64,000 nucleotides of DNA from Myroides odoratimimus (GTDB lineage Bacteria > Bacteroidota > Bacteroidia > Flavobacteriales > Flavobacteriaceae). A program made the translations under genes and the position numbers. Where the stretch lies: the NCBI RefSeq assembly GCF_030326305.1, contig NZ_JACAKB010000001.1, positions 1 to 64,000 on the forward strand, written 5' to 3'. The notes below the pieces were generated by a model. The model saw only the letters and a list, made by a program, of their open reading frames with translations, was not told where the DNA came from and did not search any database. Positions 42,189 to 50,393 of this stretch are shown here, in pieces (within the stretch, counting starts at the first letter, position 1; each line of letters opens with the position of its first letter).

Positions 42189-42665
42189 ATGATACATAGA
42201 ACCTTAAAGCTAGTATTTGTTTTTACCTTGTTTGTATTAGGGGCTCAGTACAGTGTGGCTCAGAGAAAGAATAAAAAGTCAAAGAATAAGCAGACAACAG
42301 AAGTTGTTACATCTCCTCGTGATACAATAGCTACGTATCAAGGCGATTTTAAAGAAGACTTCTTAAGAGCATTCTTTAAGGAGAGTGGTAAGATTGTATT
42401 TAGTGGAGCAGAATTTAAGTTTGTTCTTAGTTTGTTATTGACTGATACAGGAGAGGTGAATGAAGTCATCGTTCTTGGTGTAGATAATAGCAATGTCAAG
42501 GAAAGAATGAAGACTATCGCTATGAATGTAGGAGCTTGGACTCCTGAGGTAAAAGAAGGGAAGCATATTAAATCTCAAGTAACAATCCCTTTCGTTATTA
42601 AGCAGAGTGACTTTATTATGACTCCAGCAGATTTAAATAAGTTATTAGAGAAAAGAAAAGAGTAA
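42189..42665 (+). CDS. secreted TonB_C-fold protein
   Basis: A 158-aa protein: MIHRTLKLVFVFTLFVLGAQ is a signal peptide with cleavage after SVAQ, a Lys-rich linker (RKNKKSKNKQ) follows, and then a TonB_C-like domain (YQGDFKEDFLRAFFKESGK, FVLSLLLTDTGEVNEVIVL, GAWTPEVKEGKHIKSQVTIP) and a short tail. It is a paralogue of its two upstream neighbours. The 42153 start is excluded by the terminator it would begin in. Confidence 0.75.
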   Translation: MIHRTLKLVFVFTLFVLGAQYSVAQRKNKKSKNKQTTEVVTSPRDTIATYQGDFKEDFLRAFFKESGKIVFSGAEFKFVLSLLLTDTGEVNEVIVLGVDNSNVKERMKTIAMNVGAWTPEVKEGKHIKSQVTIPFVIKQSDFIMTPADLNKLLEKRKE

Positions 42666-42710
42666 ACTATCTCTTGGTATAGAACTATATCTCTGAATAA
42701 TGTAAACCTA

Positions 42711-42781
42711 TTGATTTTTTATTGATGTAATAATACCTTTGTAGTAAGTCCATTATTTATACGAATTTACGGACTTACTAC
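42711..42781 (+). promoter_or_regulatory. orphan promoter with palindrome
   Basis: TTG (42711-42713), 20 bases, TACCTTTG (42734-42741), followed at once by a perfect 11-bp inverted repeat GTAGTAAGTCC (42741-42751) and GGACTTACTAC (42771-42781). No plus-strand gene follows; a convergent GNAT gene ends at 42818. The palindrome has no T-tail, so it is more like an operator or small-RNA stem than a terminator. Confidence 0.4.
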
Positions 42782-42817
42782 AGAGTCATTTAATAGAAGA
42801 TTACCTTGCTAAGATTT

Positions 42818-43348
42818 CTATAAGTTGATCTCATATAAGACATGTTCTACTAGAGGGTGGTCTTTAGGGACAAGAGGATGATTAAAGTTCTTTACATAAG
42901 ACATTCCTATTTTCTCCATTACATTATAAGAACGCTTATTCTGTGTCGTAGTGAATGAATAGATCTTATCTAATTCTAAAGTTTCTTTACCAAATGCTAT
43001 ACACGCTTTAGCAGCCTCTGTAGCATAACCTTTACCCCAGAACTGTGGTAGCATACGCCATCCTATCTCTACTCCTGGAGCGAAGTCCACATCAAAGGTA
43101 ATATCTAATAACCCGACAAACCCAATAAAGCTTCCACTGCTTTTTTCTTCTACAGCGAAGAATGCATATCCTTGAGTATCTATTTTACTTTTTTGTCTGT
43201 TGTATGCCTGTGTTGATTCTTCAGCTGTCATTTTCTTCAAGAAAAACTCCATCACCTGATCATCCTGATTCATAGCTATAAAGTCAGCTAGATCACTTTC
43301 TTTATATTGACGAATCAGTAGTCGTTCTGTTTCTATAAATACCTTCAT
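42818..43348 (-). CDS. GNAT acetyltransferase, RimJ/RimL type
   Basis: A 176-aa Acetyltransf_3-type enzyme: TERLLIRQYKESDLADFIAM at the start, GVEIGWRMLPQFWGKGYATE for motif A, and NKRSYNVMEKIGMSYV for motif B. The family acetylates ribosomal protein N-termini or antibiotics or other amines; the substrate here is unknown. It is the last gene of a minus-strand run that starts with ruvC, 36 bases after the YjbR gene. Confidence 0.85.
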   Translation of the reverse strand: MKVFIETERLLIRQYKESDLADFIAMNQDDQVMEFFLKKMTAEESTQAYNRQKSKIDTQGYAFFAVEEKSSGSFIGFVGLLDITFDVDFAPGVEIGWRMLPQFWGKGYATEAAKACIAFGKETLELDKIYSFTTTQNKRSYNVMEKIGMSYVKNFNHPLVPKDHPLVEHVLYEINL

Positions 43349-43384
43349 TGTTTTATTTATTTTATTGTTTGTAGAAGAGTAATA

Positions 43385-43747
43385 CTATGGATTAATCTCT
43401 TCACGTACTTTTTTAGTTAAGCTGTTGAATACTAAATCATATGAATGATCTATTAATTCTTTTAATAGAGGCCACTGTACAGAACCTCCTAAGTGTACAC
43501 TGTTCCAGTGCTTTTTGCTCATGTGATACCCAGGTGTGATCTCACTATAATCAGCACGTAATTCTTCTGCACGTTCAGGATCACACTTCAGATTGATAAA
43601 GCAGTTCCCTTGTTCCCATTTCGTTAGGTTTAGGAGTAAGTATATTTTACCTCCCACCTTGAATGTTAGAGTTTCTTCATCAAAAGGGAAGTCTTCTACT
43701 GTCCCTTTTTTATTTAGGCAGTAGTCATAGAGTGTATGTACATCCAT
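43385..43747 (-). CDS. MmcQ/YjbR family DNA-binding protein
   Basis: A 120-aa member of the YjbR family: CLNKKGTVEDFPFDEETLTF, KVGGKIYLLLNL, INLKCDPERAEELRADYSEI and GYHMSKKHWNSVHL. These small double-wing proteins resemble phage MotA C-terminal DNA-binding domains; their role is not established. It is a paralogue of the gene just upstream (2 bases apart), so the pair probably arose by tandem duplication. Confidence 0.88.
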   Translation of the reverse strand: MDVHTLYDYCLNKKGTVEDFPFDEETLTFKVGGKIYLLLNLTKWEQGNCFINLKCDPERAEELRADYSEITPGYHMSKKHWNSVHLGGSVQWPLLKELIDHSYDLVFNSLTKKVREEINP

Positions 43748-43749
43748 TG

Positions 43750-44121
43750 TTATAGTGGTGTTTTACCGAGTTGTATTAGTTCTTTTCGAGATAGAGTATC
43801 GTAGACTAGATCATAAGAGTGGTCTATCCATTCTTTGATTTGATCAGGTGTAAATCTGCCTCTGAGATATACCGTATTCCAGTGTTTCTTGTTCATGGTA
43901 TATCCATATGTAATATCTTCATATTCCTCTCTTAATTCAGTCGCAAGTTGAGGGTCACATTTGAGGATAATATTGCGATCACCCTGTTCCCAAAAGTGCA
44001 TGGCAATCATCGCAAATATCTTTCCGCCAACTTGGAATGTCATTAAGTTTTCGTCAAATGGGAAACCACTTGTAGCGTAAGGTCTAGAAGAACAATAGTC
44101 GTATAATTCATCTAGTTCCAT
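43750..44121 (-). CDS. MmcQ/YjbR family DNA-binding protein, paralogue
   Basis: A 123-aa YjbR protein: SSRPYATSGFPFDENLMTFQ, VGGKIFAMIAM, IILKCDPQLATELREEYEDI and GYTMNKKHWNTVYL. It lies 3 bases after the cyclase gene and 2 before its paralogue. The two differ enough to suggest an old duplication, and neither shows damage. Confidence 0.88.
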   Translation of the reverse strand: MELDELYDYCSSRPYATSGFPFDENLMTFQVGGKIFAMIAMHFWEQGDRNIILKCDPQLATELREEYEDITYGYTMNKKHWNTVYLRGRFTPDQIKEWIDHSYDLVYDTLSRKELIQLGKTPL

Positions 44122-44124
44122 AGT

Positions 44125-44895
44125 TTATATGATTTTATATAATACAGGTTTACTAGGACTAGCATCATTGACAAAAGAAGCTAGCTGTATATTCAGAAAA
44201 TAGAACCCATCCTTTACCTCATCATCCACATATATCATCTCTGTAATGGTAGACTTTAGCCTAGCATCATCGTTCAGATGACGAGTATCTGTTACATTCC
44301 AGAAGGCCTTATGAGCGAGTAGTTGCCCGCCATCTTCTTCTCTGTCTACGCTTGGCAGATCTATGAGTAGATGATCTATACCCTGCTCTCTTAAGAAGGT
44401 AGCAGCCTCAGCACATAAGTAAGGAGGATTGGTATGAGAGTATTTTCGTTGTTTCTTGTTTAACTCATTAGGCGTAGTACGTATGATAATCGCTTTTTGA
44501 TGATTAGCAGTCCATACCTTTTTTAGCTGTGCTAATGTGATTACGCAGTCTCCATCTTGTTGTACTTCTGGAGAGATAGTCACAAGTTGAGCAAAGAAGA
44601 AGTATTCTTTTAAGCTCTCATTGACATTGTAGAAGTCATACGTGATATGTCCTAGACATTCTGTATGAGTCCCATGCCCATGAGGGTTGAATGCGATATT
44701 ATTAAAGTTAGTCGAAGACTTACCTTCACTTACTTTCCCTATCCAGTCTTCTACCACTACAGGAGATATCTCAGGCTTATCTAGATACCATGCGATAGGA
44801 TTATCGTCAGTATTGATAAGCGGGATAGAGATATCTATCGGCTTAGAGAAGTCGATTTGATAATCTGTATCTGAATAGGTTATCGTTGCTTTCAT
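44125..44895 (-). CDS. cyclase family protein (kynurenine formamidase-like)
   Basis: A 256-aa metal-dependent hydrolase-like protein. FNPHGHGTHTECLGHITYDF near residues 69-88 corresponds to the family motif HxGTHxDxPxH, here with Glu-Cys-Leu instead of Asp-x-Pro, and HLLIDLPSVDREEDGG to the second conserved region. Kynurenine formamidases and polyketide-like cyclases share the fold; the substrate is not readable. It lies 4 bases after hemW and 3 before the YjbR genes. Confidence 0.82.
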   Translation of the reverse strand: MKATITYSDTDYQIDFSKPIDISIPLINTDDNPIAWYLDKPEISPVVVEDWIGKVSEGKSSTNFNNIAFNPHGHGTHTECLGHITYDFYNVNESLKEYFFFAQLVTISPEVQQDGDCVITLAQLKKVWTANHQKAIIIRTTPNELNKKQRKYSHTNPPYLCAEAATFLREQGIDHLLIDLPSVDREEDGGQLLAHKAFWNVTDTRHLNDDARLKSTITEMIYVDDEVKDGFYFLNIQLASFVNDASPSKPVLYKII

Positions 44896-44899
44896 TGTT

Positions 44900-46033
44900 T
44901 TATTTCAAATCTAAATAAAATAAATCAGATGCAATACCATCACTTAAGAATTTTCCCTTATTTGTGATCGTAAGGATATCCCCTTCTTTATGCATCAGTC
45001 CCTCTTCTAAGAAAGGAGCGCTAAGTTTGATCAGATAATCGTGATAAGTCTTACCGAACTCTCTTTCTACACGAGTCAGGTCTACTCCCCATATCGTTCT
45101 CAGTCCAGTCATGATATATTCATTATATCGATCCGTCAGGTTGAGTTCTTCTATTTCTCTAGGTAGTTTATCTTCTGAAATATCTTTTATATAAAGACTG
45201 TTATTCGCTATATTCCAACTTCTGTGTACTCCGTCAAAGCTATGTGCTGAAGGACCTATACCTAAGTACTTTTTACCTAACCAATAGGCTGAGTTATTCT
45301 TAGAATAATACCCCGGTTTAGCGAAGTTAGATAGTTCATAGTGGATATATCCCTTCGCTTTTAGAGTCTCTATTAATAACATAAAATGTTGATGAGCCAC
45401 CTCTTCTTCAGGACTAGGGATAACCCCTTTTTTGATGAGTTTGTTTAAGGCTGTACGCTCCTCTACAGTTAGCGCATAGCACGATATATGAGGAATGCCA
45501 AGGTCTAAGATACGCTGTACATTAGATAGCCATCGTTCATTGCTCATATTCGGAATACCGTATATCAAGTCTATTGAGATATTGTCAAAGAGACTCGTAG
45601 CTATCTCTAGACATTCAATAGCTTCTGTAGAATTATGAGCCCTATTCATCATCTTTAGGTCGTCCTCATAGAAAGACTGAATACCGATACTTAGTCGGTT
45701 TACTCTAGATTCTGCTAATTTGTATAAGGTAGCTTTATCTAGATCATCCGGATTCGCCTCTAATGTGATCTCTGGATGTTCATTAACCTCAAATAAATTA
45801 TAGGCTGTCTGTATCAAGTCATTAATCTCATCTACCTCCAAGATACTAGGCGTACCACCACCGAAATATATCGTCTCAATGATCTCACCATCTAGTTCAT
45901 TCTGGCGCAGTGCCATCTCATGTTTTAGACCTGCCAGCATCTCCTCTTTCTTCTTTAATGAAGTAGAGAAGTGAAAGTCACAGTAGTGACACGCTTGTTT
46001 ACAGAACGGAATATGTATATAGATACCAGCCAT
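44900..46033 (-). CDS. hemW: radical SAM heme chaperone HemW
   Basis: A 377-aa radical SAM protein related to HemN. The 4Fe-4S motif CxxxCxxC is C11, C15, C18 in IPFCKQACHYCDF, followed by IYFGGGTPSIL and SIGIQSFYEDDLKMMNR. The length and the lack of the HemN-specific N-terminus fit HemW, which inserts haem into respiratory proteins, rather than coproporphyrinogen dehydrogenase. The ATG overlaps the ruvC stop by 1 base (TAATG). Confidence 0.92.
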   Translation of the reverse strand: MAGIYIHIPFCKQACHYCDFHFSTSLKKKEEMLAGLKHEMALRQNELDGEIIETIYFGGGTPSILEVDEINDLIQTAYNLFEVNEHPEITLEANPDDLDKATLYKLAESRVNRLSIGIQSFYEDDLKMMNRAHNSTEAIECLEIATSLFDNISIDLIYGIPNMSNERWLSNVQRILDLGIPHISCYALTVEERTALNKLIKKGVIPSPEEEVAHQHFMLLIETLKAKGYIHYELSNFAKPGYYSKNNSAYWLGKKYLGIGPSAHSFDGVHRSWNIANNSLYIKDISEDKLPREIEELNLTDRYNEYIMTGLRTIWGVDLTRVEREFGKTYHDYLIKLSAPFLEEGLMHKEGDILTITNKGKFLSDGIASDLFYLDLK

Positions 46034-46590
46034 TATTTTTTTACTCTATCTTGGTTTTGTTTTACGAATGCATCCCAGCCACTATAACTTTTAGTAGCCA
46101 ATGTTCGCCCACTGTTAAAGAAGTGACAGACAGCTGCTGCTAGTCCATCCGTACTATCTAGATTCTTAGGTAGTTCTTTAAGTCCAGGTAATAATTGTTG
46201 TAGCATTTTTGCCACCTGTTCCTTACTAGCATTACCACTACCCGTGATCGCCATCTTTATTTTTTTAGGCTCATACTCCGTCACAGGGATATCGCGAGAC
46301 AGTGCTGCAGCCATCGCTACTCCTTGCGCACGTCCTAGTTTTAGCATAGACTGAGGGTTCTTACCTAAGAACGGAGCTTCGATAGCAATCTCATCAGGAT
46401 GAAAAGTTTCAATTAATTCGATGGTTCTGTCAAATATCAATCTTAGACGAGTATATCTATCCTCATACTTAGCTAATAGCAATTCATTCAGCTGAAGGAA
46501 TTCCATCTTTTTATTCACCACCTTGATGACGCCGAATCCCATGACTGTTGTTCCAGGGTCTATACCTAATATGATTCTATCTACTGTCAA
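46033..46590 (-). CDS. ruvC: crossover junction endodeoxyribonuclease RuvC
   Basis: Holliday-junction resolvase, 185 aa from the chosen start. The catalytic acidic residues are visible in ILGIDPGTTVMGFGVI, EIAIEAPFLGKNPQSMLKLG and the C-terminal STDGLAAAVCHFF. The start is unusual: the longest reading begins at 46638, but a -7-like CATCTTTG at 46616-46623 lies downstream of that ATG, and the residues there are unlike RuvC. A TTG at 46590 gives MTVDRIILGIDPG, the expected N-terminus. It heads the ruvC-hemW-cyclase-YjbR-YjbR-GNAT run. Confidence 0.92.
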   Translation of the reverse strand: MTVDRIILGIDPGTTVMGFGVIKVVNKKMEFLQLNELLLAKYEDRYTRLRLIFDRTIELIETFHPDEIAIEAPFLGKNPQSMLKLGRAQGVAMAAALSRDIPVTEYEPKKIKMAITGSGNASKEQVAKMLQQLLPGLKELPKNLDSTDGLAAAVCHFFNSGRTLATKSYSGWDAFVKQNQDRVKK

Positions 46591-46760
46591 TCTATTCTTG
46601 TTTTTAATATCTATGCAAAGATGATACGAAATCCACACTACTCCAAAAAACTGTTCAGTTTTGCTATAAACCTTAGCAATACAGCTTTTGTATAGGAGCT
46701 GTAGTTACTTTTTTGTACTAGATACACGATCACACTAAAAATATCGTTTACTTTGTAGCA

Positions 46761-47699
46761 ATGAAGATACTATCTGACAAAATTAAGCAATATCTCGTAC
46801 TTCTAATTAAAATATTAGTAGTAAGCGCCGCTTTTTATTACATCTATAACCAACTGTCAAATGATGAGACATTGGATTTCCATATTTTAGGCGAAGTAGT
46901 GAGTGACCCTAAGAATTACCTCGCTATTGCTGCGTTGATGTTTTTGACATTCTCTAATCGTTTTGTAGAGATTCTGAAGTGGCAGAATCTATCTTCATTA
47001 ATTAAACCAGTCTCTGTAGGACAAGCTGCTAAGCAAGTATTGAGTGCTTTGACACTTGGAATATTTACCCCTAATGGGATAGGGGAGTACGCAGGTAAGG
47101 CACTTTATTTTGAGAAGAAAGATGCCCCCCGTGTTATATTCTTGAATATGGTGTGTAATGGGGTACAGGTGATCTACGCTATTGTTTTTGGGTTGATGGG
47201 ATTGACTATTCTGAATCAGTTCCATGAGATTATCCCTAATACTTATCTATACATTGTATACGCTGTGATAGCGGTTGTATTTACCTTGTTATTCTCTATC
47301 AGAAACTTCGCTATAAAGGGCTACTCTATACAGACTATTCTCAATTTATTAAATGAGATACCAAAGAAGAAACACCGCAAGAATCTATTCTTAGCCCTAC
47401 TTCGTTATGCATCATTTACCCATCAGTATGTGATTTTGTATTATTTATTTGGTGTAGATATACCTTATTTTGAGCTCTTATGTGCCGTATCGGCTATCTA
47501 TTTAATGGCATCTTCATTACCTAACTTTCAGTTCTTAGAATTTGCTGTCAAGGGGAGTATTGCCATGTTTATTTTCACTGCTTTAGACGTTAATCAGTGG
47601 GTTGTCGCATTAGTGGCTACCTTGATATGGTTACTGAATATCGTTTTGCCGATCAGTATCGGTAGTTACTTTGTATTGACGTTTAAAGTAAAAAAATAG
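46761..47699 (+). CDS. lysylphosphatidylglycerol synthase TM-domain (YbhN/UPF0104) membrane protein
   Basis: A 312-aa polytopic membrane protein with about eight helices, starting near residue 9 (YLVLLIKILVVSAAFYYIY). The family motif region includes TLGIFTPNGIGEYAGKALYF (about 95-115), and the C-terminus ends in a helix plus KVKK. The family resembles the flippase half of MprF; lipid transport is inferred. There is no synthase domain. It is divergent from ruvC with a 170-base spacer. Confidence 0.85.
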   Translation: MKILSDKIKQYLVLLIKILVVSAAFYYIYNQLSNDETLDFHILGEVVSDPKNYLAIAALMFLTFSNRFVEILKWQNLSSLIKPVSVGQAAKQVLSALTLGIFTPNGIGEYAGKALYFEKKDAPRVIFLNMVCNGVQVIYAIVFGLMGLTILNQFHEIIPNTYLYIVYAVIAVVFTLLFSIRNFAIKGYSIQTILNLLNEIPKKKHRKNLFLALLRYASFTHQYVILYYLFGVDIPYFELLCAVSAIYLMASSLPNFQFLEFAVKGSIAMFIFTALDVNQWVVALVATLIWLLNIVLPISIGSYFVLTFKVKK

Positions 47700-47736
47700 A
47701 GAACAACCACTGTATCTACTAGAATAATATACACTA

Positions 47737-48216
47737 TTACTGCTTACTCAATACAACAGGAACCACGAATTGACTTTTCACAGGAACACCTCTTTTCAAG
47801 GCAGGGTGTACCGTAGAGAAATCCTGACTTTGTTTGTGTAAGATATCATCTATCGTTTTGGTCAATCCTTTTAGGCTATCAGGTATTTCGTATAGTTGAA
47901 AGTCTATTTTAGAATTCGCCTGTACAGTTACCAGTATTTTGAGGGTATCTAGTTGATCGAAGTTGCCTTGAATAGTATCCGCATTTAATCTTAACTGTAG
48001 ATTTTGGGTAACAAATGAAAAGAAACAATCCTTTTTAGCCTGGTTATCTGTTAGAGAATCACATGATTCTACAGACGGATAACTATCTACCTTGCTCCAG
48101 TCTATCTTTTCTAATTCTTCTTGTAATAAAGCCTCTTCGTCTAGCTGATAATTCGCTTTATTCTGACAACCTAGTAATACTATCGATAAGAAAATTGAAA
48201 AGAGTAATTTTTTCAT
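47737..48216 (-). CDS. lipoprotein with TonB_C-like C-terminus
   Basis: A 159-aa lipoprotein: MKKLLFSIFLSIVLLGCQNK (lipobox LLGC). The C-terminal half, LKILVVTVQANSKIDFQLYE written here from memory of its pattern as a beta-rich stretch, ends PALKRGVPVKSQFVVPVVL, which resembles the last strands of TonB_C domains. The longer start at 48246 adds ten residues before the signal peptide and is not used. Divergent from the DUF456 gene by 47 bases. It may be related to the secreted TonB_C proteins at 41128-42665, but similarity is weaker. Confidence 0.7.
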   Translation of the reverse strand: MKKLLFSIFLSIVLLGCQNKANYQLDEEALLQEELEKIDWSKVDSYPSVESCDSLTDNQAKKDCFFSFVTQNLQLRLNADTIQGNFDQLDTLKILVTVQANSKIDFQLYEIPDSLKGLTKTIDDILHKQSQDFSTVHPALKRGVPVKSQFVVPVVLSKQ

Positions 48217-48263
48217 AGCTTGGATTATTGTATCTTTAATTCTCAAAAATACAAAAAATACAG

Positions 48264-48764
48264 ATGGAATATGTACTATTATTAATCAGTATCTTATTAT
48301 TAGCAGGAGGACTTATTGGAAGTATTTTACCTGCACTACCAGGACTACCTTTGAGTTGGGTAGGTATTCTATGCTTATATTTGACTAAGGGAGTAGAGAT
48401 GGATCATCCTATTCTGTGGGTGAGCTTTGTGGTGATGATAGCGATTTCTATTCTAGATTATATCATTCCTGCCCAGGGTACTAAGAAATTTGGAGGGAGT
48501 AAGTACGGTGTATGGGGAACCAATATCGGACTCGTAGTCGGGATATTTGCACCTATTCCATTAGGGTTTATTATAGGGCCATTTGTAGGAGCTTTAGTAG
48601 GAGAGCTAATCTATAATAGCAAAGAGAAAGGTAGAGCATTAAGAGCGGCTACAGGCTCACTGATTGGTTTTTTAGTTTCTACTTTTATGAAGGTAGTAGT
48701 TTCTATCATCTTTATAGGTTTAGGGATAAAGATTATTTGGAATAACGCCTCAGTATGGTTCTAA
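48264..48764 (+). CDS. DUF456 domain-containing membrane protein
   Basis: A 166-aa protein with four to five membrane helices: LLLISILLLAGGLIGSILPA and LPGLPLSWVGILCLYLTKG at the start, the glycine-rich GTKKFGGSKYGVWGTNIGLV loop, and GFIIGPFVGALVGELIYN. This order is typical of DUF456. Function unknown. Divergent promoter region with the lipoprotein gene. Confidence 0.87.
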   Translation: MEYVLLLISILLLAGGLIGSILPALPGLPLSWVGILCLYLTKGVEMDHPILWVSFVVMIAISILDYIIPAQGTKKFGGSKYGVWGTNIGLVVGIFAPIPLGFIIGPFVGALVGELIYNSKEKGRALRAATGSLIGFLVSTFMKVVVSIIFIGLGIKIIWNNASVWF

Positions 48765-48789
48765 GATAGTCGTCAATTATTTATCCAAA

Positions 48790-48872
48790 AGCAATGTCAT
48801 GCTGACGAAGGAAGCATCCCATCCCAATAAGGACTTTCGAATGAGACCTTTCCTATCGTCAAGGTGACACGC
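48790..48872. repeat. dispersed imperfect palindrome, full copy
   Basis: GTCATGCTGACGAAGGAAGC (48796 on) and TGAGACCTTTCCTATCGTC plus AAGGTGAC (48842-48867) form two loosely complementary arms. The left arm recurs at 2476-2500 (reversed) and the right arm at 57085-57114 (reversed, about 28 of 30 matching). Similar elements are widespread in Bacteroidota intergenic DNA. Confidence 0.6.
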
Positions 48873-48936
48873 TAAACGTATATTCATTCAGGACATGCTA
48901 CATATAGCGTCTACCACACAGTCTGTGAATTTAGAA

Positions 48937-49263
48937 CTACTGTTCTATTTTTACTTTGAATGTTTCTCTCCATGCACTACTCACTTGAGTCTTAATTTCA
49001 GAATTAGTGATGCGTACTTTTAGTTCATCATTGAAGCGAACATTTACATCATTTGCGTACTCGTCGAAGTTATTGACACGTACATTCATACTACCATCTG
49101 CATTTAGAGGTACTAATCCATAGTTTGTATTAGCACTAGGAGTGAAGTTAGCAGGAGTATTCGCTTGTGCAGGTGTGACGATAGAGATATCTTTAAATAC
49201 TATCACCACTAAGCATGCAGCTATCACTGTAAGTATAGCTTTAGTGTATAAATCAACTTTCAT
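48937..49263 (-). CDS. hypothetical membrane-anchored protein
   Basis: A 108-aa protein with an N-terminal hydrophobic helix (AILTVIAACLVVIVF, residues 9-23) acting as signal anchor, an Ala/Asn/Pro-rich linker, and a small beta-rich C-terminal part (MNVRVNNFDEY, VNVRFNDELKVRITNSEI). No family recognised. It stands between DUF456 and an EamA transporter with no operon partner closer than 67 bases. Confidence 0.65.
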   Translation of the reverse strand: MKVDLYTKAILTVIAACLVVIVFKDISIVTPAQANTPANFTPSANTNYGLVPLNADGSMNVRVNNFDEYANDVNVRFNDELKVRITNSEIKTQVSSAWRETFKVKIEQ

Positions 49264-49330
49264 AATATTTTTTTTAATAGTTAACTAGTTGAAATATACA
49301 AAAATAAGTGTTCTAAATATAGACTATCTT

Positions 49331-50203
49331 TTATTTTTTACTACCTAACAGCGGTTTTTCTATAAAAGTAATTCCGATACCTAATAAGATAATAGCACCT
49401 CCTAATATCATCTGTACAGTGATTTGCTCGTCTAAGAATACCCAAGCAAGTATAGCCGCTAGCAACGCCTGGCTTAGTAAACTCAGTGATACACGAGTAG
49501 CTCGCATATGCTGAGTAGAGTAGCTGATTAATAACCAAGCTAATAGTTGACAGATAATACCTTGTATCACTAGCGTCACCCATCCCTCTGTAGACCATCC
49601 TGTAAAAGGCGAACCCACTATTAGATTCACTATTGCTAAGAAGGCAGAAGAGACTAGTAAGCTATACGTCATAAATGGGATAACTTCTACTGTAGATAGT
49701 ACTTTTTTACTCATCAGGATATAGCACGCATACAATATTCCTGACAATATCCCAAAGGCAAAAGGCAGGTCAAAAGAGAAATCCATGAATACTTCTACTC
49801 CGATAAGGACTACCATTCCTAGAATAGCGAATACTGTTCCTATCCAGAAGTTAGACGTAGGCTTAGTACTTAAGAATAGATAACTACCTACACCCACCCA
49901 TACAGGAGCGAGGTTAGTCAGTAATGTAGCCTGTGTAGCAGAAGACCCTTGTATCGCATAGTTCCATACAGCGATATCAGACCCAAAGAATATTCCACAT
50001 AGCACGATCAGTCCCATTGTTTTAGCATCGTATAGCTTGATCTGTTTCGTAAAGATAGCATAAGGCACTACGAATACTGCTGCTATAGCCATACGGTAGA
50101 AGGCAGATACTAGACTCGGAGTCAAGTTTAACTTCACAATCACAGGGAATATAGAGATACATATTATTCCGATAAACAATGCTATACGTGGTTTATTAGC
50201 CAT
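49331..50203 (-). CDS. EamA/DMT family transporter
   Basis: A 290-aa transporter with ten predicted helices in two EamA repeats (about 5-140 and 148-282). Characteristic parts are SAFYRMAIAAVFVVPYAI, GSSATQATLLTNLAPVWVG, and in the second half VSLSLLSQALLAAILAWVFL and DEQITVQMILGGAIILLGIG. The family exports small metabolites or amino acids; the substrate is unknown. Divergent from the 50394 gene. Confidence 0.9.
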   Translation of the reverse strand: MANKPRIALFIGIICISIFPVIVKLNLTPSLVSAFYRMAIAAVFVVPYAIFTKQIKLYDAKTMGLIVLCGIFFGSDIAVWNYAIQGSSATQATLLTNLAPVWVGVGSYLFLSTKPTSNFWIGTVFAILGMVVLIGVEVFMDFSFDLPFAFGILSGILYACYILMSKKVLSTVEVIPFMTYSLLVSSAFLAIVNLIVGSPFTGWSTEGWVTLVIQGIICQLLAWLLISYSTQHMRATRVSLSLLSQALLAAILAWVFLDEQITVQMILGGAIILLGIGITFIEKPLLGSKK

Positions 50204-50393
50204 AATGGGTCTGTTTTTTTACTAACTGCAAAGTAACACTTTTCTTTTGCTAGTTTATCTGTTTTTTGGCAAAGGTCATTAGAATATGAGTTAGATTGTT
50301 ATAGGTTGATAAAAGGGATTTAACATTTTCTTCTTACATTTAGTTCTGATAACACATATAGAGGCCCCCAACTCTATAGTACCTAAACTCGAG

